A DNA stretch of 64,000 nucleotides from Bacillota bacterium (lineage in GTDB: Bacteria; Bacillota; Clostridia; Christensenellales; SZUA-584): positions 1-64,000 of the forward strand of contig JAEYOE010000003.1 in assembly GCA_023412005.1 (NCBI GenBank). Direction: 5' to 3'. The position numbers and the translations under genes were made by a program. Below, piece by piece: positions 60,124 to 64,000 of the stretch. How positions within the stretch are numbered: the first letter of the stretch is position 1; each line of letters begins with the position of its first letter. The notes under the pieces are model-generated. The model had not been told where the DNA came from and did not search any database. It saw nothing but the letters and a program-made list of their open reading frames with translations.

Positions 60124-63100
60124 TCAGATTGTCACAGCCTCTCCCACTGAGAGATAGTAGATAACCTTTTCCTTTACATCGATGTGTGTAATCCGCGCCA
60201 ATGCCTTGGCATACAGCTCCAGCTGAACCGCGTATTTTTCAGCCGCTTTTGCCGCGTCCTTTTGGCTCACACGGTCTGTTTTATAATCGACGATCACCCA
60301 ATGGCCGTCTTCTATAAAGCACAAATCGATCACACCCTGCACAATCACGCTTTCATCGGAACCGCCAGGCAGCCCCGCCTCCTTGGCGCTGAGCCGCAGG
60401 CAAAACGGCTGCTCGGCGCGCCGCACCAACGCTGCTTTTGCCCGCTGCGCCAATGCGCTGTGCAAAAAGCGTGAAATCGCCGCCGCATCCACAGCCGACA
60501 CATCCGAGGGATCGATCAGCCCTCTTTCCCCCATTTCTACAATGCGGGTTTGTACCTGCGCCTCATCCAGCGGCTCAAAGCCGATGTTCTCCATCACGCG
60601 GTGCATCAGCGTGCCACGCTGCGCGGCATCCATGCCGTCGTCCGAAGACGGTAGCACCGCCGGGCGGAAAACGTCGTTATCCTGCATGCGCTTCAGCGCC
60701 GAAACGCTGACCTTAGACGGCACGCCGGTATCGCGCTGATGCGTATACGCTTCAAACAACGCCTCGGGCGGCCGGCTTTGTGCCTGCTGCCAGAATTCCG
60801 ATAAAGCCCATGCTTTTTCTGCGCCGGCCGGCTTAGCACTCTCGTCCCGCTCGATGCGCACAATACCGGTTATATCCGTTCCCTGCTCGCGGCACATCAT
60901 GGCCACGGCGGGCATCAACAAATCAAAGTGTGTAGACGCACCATGCTGCCAAAGCGGCGCTTTTGGCTCGCTCCACTTGTCCTTTATCTCACAGCCCGCA
61001 CCGAGTATAATCAGCCGTTCTATCGCGCGCGTCATGCCCACATACAAGAGTCTCACCGTTTCGGATATCTTCTCGCGCCGCAGCCCCTTCGCCACGGCCA
61101 TCCGGTGCAGCGTGGGCTTACGAATGTGCGCCGTCTCATCGAGGCTGTCGAGCGCAATGCCGAGGCCGCGCCCCACGAGCACGCTGCCATATGTATCGCG
61201 CTGGTCTATTTTTTTGTGCAGCCCCGAGAGAATCACCGCACGAAACTCAAGCCCCTTAGATTTGTGTATTGTCGTCATATACACGCCGTTTGAACCGGCG
61301 GGGTTTTGCTGTGTGTCCTTGGTTCGCCCAAGCCTGTCGGCCACCGCCAGCAGATCAAATACCGACGAAACGCCTAAAGCGGACGCTTCGTTCACAAACG
61401 CACTGATGGCTGCTTCGGCAGCTGCCCCGCCCGGCGATGTCAGTGCGTAGTCGCGCAGCCTCATATCCAGCCGCAGCTGCATCAAAAAATCAGGCAGTGT
61501 CATGCAGGCCGAAAGCAGGCGGTAACGCGCCAGCGTGTCGCGGAACAACTTAACCTTCTCTCCAAGCGGTGATAACTGATTAAACGCTCTGACGGCTGTG
61601 CAAAAGCTCTGCGCTTCGGGTGCCGCGAGACGAATCTGCGCCAGTTCCGGCTCCGAGAACCCAAAATGCGGGTAACGCATGACGCTCAGCATCGCGATAT
61701 CGTCCGTCTCGCTCTGAATCAACTTTAGCGCATTTTTGAGCACGGCCAGCTCGCCCGCTGCGATATCGGCACCGCCCGGCCCGCCTGCCACGGGAATGTT
61801 CATGTCGGCAAGAGCCTTGGCAATGCGCTTGCCCGATTGCGTAATTTCGGGCCGCAGCACCGCGATATCACCGTACGCATACCCGTCTGCCAGCAGCCGC
61901 CGTATCTGAGCGCCGATCTCGCGCGCCTCGGCCTCCACGTTTTCCTTGTCCTCGCGGTGGGCGATAATAATCTCTGCCTTCCCGTCACCCTGTGCGCCGG
62001 GGTCAAGGCGCTGGCCGCCCGTATAATCCACACCGCCCGCGTCCTGTGTCATCATGTGCGCCATCACACCGTTGATAAACGCAATCACCTCGGGACGGCT
62101 GCGGTAGTTGGTGTTCATCTCGATAAGCCCGCTTGCTTCCAGCTCACGGCAGCGTTTGATCAACAAATCGGGGTTCGATTCGCGAAACGTGTAAATGCAT
62201 TGCTTCACGTCTCCCACGAGAAAATCGTTGCCGCCGCGCTGAACACTTAGAATAATCGCATGCTGCGCCTCGTTGATGTCCTGATATTCGTCCACAAACA
62301 CATGCGCGTATTTGGCACGGTAACGAGCGGCCACATCCTTCACGCTGAGCGCCTTTAAGGCAAAGTGCATCGTGTCGTCGTGATCAATCAGGTTCTTTAA
62401 GCGCTTCGCCTTTGCATAAAGCTTCATGAAAAGCCGCGTCAGTTCAATGAAAAACCGTCCATCGCGCGCGGTCTGCCGCAGCTCTTCGGTCACCTTTGCA
62501 GTGAAATCCCCGGCACAACCGCGTAAGGTGTCAAAACATCGGTTGGCACGGTTTGTCAGCATGGCGCTTTCGCGGTTCGGCGCGCCTTTTTGCTTGCAGG
62601 TGATTTCCTTTGCCTCGGGCAATATTACAAAATCCTTGACAATGGCCTGCGCCGCGCGCAAGACCAGCAACCGGTCGGTCTCGCTTTCGTCGGCTTCGTC
62701 TGCAAAGCCTTTTTCGGCCCAAAGTTCGCTTCGTTGCATCAGATACGCATTGGCTTCCGCCGCCGCCGCTTTAACCATGCCTGCAAATTCGTCAAACAGC
62801 ACGTCCGTGAACGGGCCGCCGTCGAAATGCGCATCGGCTTCATCCAGCCACTTGTGCGGGTTTTTAAGGCTCACTGCTCGGTTGTATATCGCACTGACAA
62901 TATGCGCAATCTGCTCTGTATCGCCGCGCCCTGCGTATTTTTCTGCCACCGGGCGCATAGACGTATCCGCTTTGGCCAGTTCAATGGCCTGCTCCATCGC
63001 ATCCTGCCTGAGCCTAGCCATTTCGGCCTCGCTGGCAATGGTAAACGATGGCGATGTGCCCGCATACTCAAAGTTATCGCGTATCAGCCGCCCGCAAAAC

Positions 63101-63399
63101 GCATGCAGCGTGGATATATCCGCGAAAACGCATTTTTCCGCCTGAGCAGCAAGGCGCGGCGACGCTGCGCCCGCTTCCTGCAGCCGTTTATAAATGCGCT
63201 CACGCATCTCACTCGCCGCAAGATTCGTAAACGTCACAATCAGCATGTTTTCTATATCTTCGCCTTCTTCAATCAGGCGCAGTACGCGCTCGGTCAGCAC
63301 GCTTGTTTTGCCGCTGCCCGCCGCGGCGGATACCACCACGCTTTTGCCGCGCGTATCAATCGCCATGCGCTGCCGTTCATTCCACTGCCTGCCGCTCAT
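60124..63399 (-). CDS. addA: AddA helicase/nuclease subunit
   Basis: AddA is the helicase subunit of the AddAB helicase-nuclease that processes double-strand DNA breaks for recombination. It has the UvrD-type motifs SAAAGSGKTSVLTERVLRL (motif I, about 24-42), FVDEYQDINEAQ (Walker B), and YVGMTRAIERLIILGAG (motif VI). The C-terminal nuclease has the GVIDLCFIEDGHWVIVDYKT motif at about residue 1035. The length, 1091 residues, is a little below B. subtilis AddA. The ATG overlaps no gene but is only one base-step from the addB stop, with GGAGGTGATTTAA upstream. It is translationally linked to addB. Confidence 0.96.
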   Translation of the reverse strand: MSGRQWNERQRMAIDTRGKSVVVSAAAGSGKTSVLTERVLRLIEEGEDIENMLIVTFTNLAASEMRERIYKRLQEAGAASPRLAAQAEKCVFADISTLHAFCGRLIRDNFEYAGTSPSFTIASEAEMARLRQDAMEQAIELAKADTSMRPVAEKYAGRGDTEQIAHIVSAIYNRAVSLKNPHKWLDEADAHFDGGPFTDVLFDEFAGMVKAAAAEANAYLMQRSELWAEKGFADEADESETDRLLVLRAAQAIVKDFVILPEAKEITCKQKGAPNRESAMLTNRANRCFDTLRGCAGDFTAKVTEELRQTARDGRFFIELTRLFMKLYAKAKRLKNLIDHDDTMHFALKALSVKDVAARYRAKYAHVFVDEYQDINEAQHAIILSVQRGGNDFLVGDVKQCIYTFRESNPDLLIKRCRELEASGLIEMNTNYRSRPEVIAFINGVMAHMMTQDAGGVDYTGGQRLDPGAQGDGKAEIIIAHREDKENVEAEAREIGAQIRRLLADGYAYGDIAVLRPEITQSGKRIAKALADMNIPVAGGPGGADIAAGELAVLKNALKLIQSETDDIAMLSVMRYPHFGFSEPELAQIRLAAPEAQSFCTAVRAFNQLSPLGEKVKLFRDTLARYRLLSACMTLPDFLMQLRLDMRLRDYALTSPGGAAAEAAISAFVNEASALGVSSVFDLLAVADRLGRTKDTQQNPAGSNGVYMTTIHKSKGLEFRAVILSGLHKKIDQRDTYGSVLVGRGLGIALDSLDETAHIRKPTLHRMAVAKGLRREKISETVRLLYVGMTRAIERLIILGAGCEIKDKWSEPKAPLWQHGASTHFDLLMPAVAMMCREQGTDITGIVRIERDESAKPAGAEKAWALSEFWQQAQSRPPEALFEAYTHQRDTGVPSKVSVSALKRMQDNDVFRPAVLPSSDDGMDAAQRGTLMHRVMENIGFEPLDEAQVQTRIVEMGERGLIDPSDVSAVDAAAISRFLHSALAQRAKAALVRRAEQPFCLRLSAKEAGLPGGSDESVIVQGVIDLCFIEDGHWVIVDYKTDRVSQKDAAKAAEKYAVQLELYAKALARITHIDVKEKVIYYLSVGEAVTI

Positions 63400-64000
63400 T
63401 TAAATCACCTCCCTATTGAGGCTTTCCCTGTCAAACACCTGCTGCTCTCGCATTTGGTTTCCCTCATACTCGGTGTTGATTTGGCAAACGGACAGATAGT
63501 TGCAGCCGTCACACACCTGTGCGTTTGCGGGGCATATCGCCGTATTGCCGCTGTAAATCTGCTCCGCCGCATTTTTAATAAAACCGATGCTCATATCCAG
63601 CAGTGCATCCAGCTCCGCTTCGCTGAACAGTCTGGACGCGCCGCGCCCATTGAGACCGCCCGAACTCGTCAGCGCCTGATCCACCGCCTTTAAGCTGCCG
63701 CCTTGCAGCGTATCCGAAAAGGCGCGCTGCACCGTCGCGTCGCACAGCGTCAGCCCGGACATCCGCGCGTCCTTCGCGGCTTCGTCCGCACTTTCACAGT
63801 ACCTTTCACCGATGCGCATGTAATAGCCGCCGGCTGGCTGCAGGCCACTGTGGTTCAGCAGCCGCCGCGCCGCCTCGATATAAACGGGCAGCTGCAATGA
63901 TAGCCCCATCGCAAAATCACTTAACGAGAATTTGACTGCGGACGATTTGTAATCGACCACGCGGTAATACCCGTTTGACGTATCAATACGGTCGATCTTG
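63400..64000 (-). CDS. addB: AddB helicase/nuclease subunit, 3' part (runs off the window)
   Basis: The frame stays open to the window edge, so only the last 200 or so codons are seen. The visible part carries the C-terminal RecB-type nuclease region (VVDYKSSAVKFSLSD) and three closely spaced cysteines (CDGCNYLSVC) that fit AddB's 4Fe-4S cluster. It lies directly upstream of addA, as in the conserved addB-addA operon. The start and helicase-like part lie beyond 64000. Confidence 0.93.
   Translation of the reverse strand, partial: KIDRIDTSNGYYRVVDYKSSAVKFSLSDFAMGLSLQLPVYIEAARRLLNHSGLQPAGGYYMRIGERYCESADEAAKDARMSGLTLCDATVQRAFSDTLQGGSLKAVDQALTSSGGLNGRGASRLFSEAELDALLDMSIGFIKNAAEQIYSGNTAICPANAQVCDGCNYLSVCQINTEYEGNQMREQQVFDRESLNREVI

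Overview
The window looks like chromosomal DNA of a motile, spore-forming, anaerobic Firmicute, most likely class Clostridia. The evidence is a Gram-positive type flagellar/chemotaxis cluster of the Bacillus subtilis fla/che kind (FliY, CheC, CheD, SwrB-like, YvyF, FliW/CsrA, FlhO/FlhP, no L- or P-ring genes), an alpha/beta-type small acid-soluble spore protein, the redox repressor Rex, AddAB recombination nucleases, and strong AGGAGG ribosome binding sites. No tRNA, rRNA, CRISPR array, prophage or transposase gene was seen.

Bases 1-12,080 are housekeeping and accessory genes. They comprise an Hsp20 chaperone with a CtsR-like operator over its promoter, an Lrp-type regulator overlapping an aminotransferase, a zinc-ribbon protein, two VanW-family envelope proteins with matching promoters, rex-yjbQ, a four-TM protein with a Pro/Gln/Gly/Tyr tail, a four-domain sulfur-handling oxidoreductase preceded by a small ferredoxin, and the spore protein gene.

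Bases 12,081-59,432 form one almost uninterrupted flagellar and chemotaxis island. It has at least five transcription blocks. (i) fliF-G-H-I-J-ylxF-like-fliK-flgD-flgE-flbD-motA-motB-fliL-fliM-fliY, minus strand, ending at a strong terminator. (ii) Two tandem, near-identical flagellin genes, plus strand, each with a sigma-28 promoter and a leader carrying CsrA-type motifs. (iii) flhO-flhP-yvyF-flgM-flgN-flgK-flgL-fliW-csrA, minus strand, behind a near-consensus sigma-28 promoter. (iv) cheR-cheB-lytic transglycosylase-flgB-flgC-fliE-fliO-P-Q-R-flhB-flhA-flhF-flhG-pilZ-sigD-swrB, minus strand. (v) A ylqG/ylqH-like pair, a cysteine hydrolase, fliD-fliS-fliT-like-yaaR-cheW, minus strand, diverging from cheC-cheD-cheY-cheA-HD-GYP on the plus strand. 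Together these encode an essentially complete basal body, export gate, motor, hook, cap and filament, plus regulators. No chemoreceptor gene is in the window.

The regulatory logic readable from sequence is a late-gene loop. Sigma-28 (35,136-35,924) should transcribe both flagellins and the operon that carries its own anti-sigma factor FlgM and the FliW/CsrA switch; CsrA in turn probably binds the flagellin leaders. c-di-GMP input is suggested by a PilZ protein next to sigD and an HD-GYP protein at the end of the che operon.

Bases 59,433-64,000 hold a degraded dispersed repeat, an UPF0145 protein, addA, and the 3' part of addB, which runs off the window edge.

Most genes are conventional. The less ordinary points are the duplicated FliK-like and FlhB-C-like proteins, a Cys/His hydrolase in the fliD operon, a FliP with a lipobox-like signal sequence, unusually conserved central regions of the two flagellins, a sigma-28 promoter at the start of the lytic transglycosylase gene, and the oxidoreductase-rhodanese-TusA-DsrE fusion.
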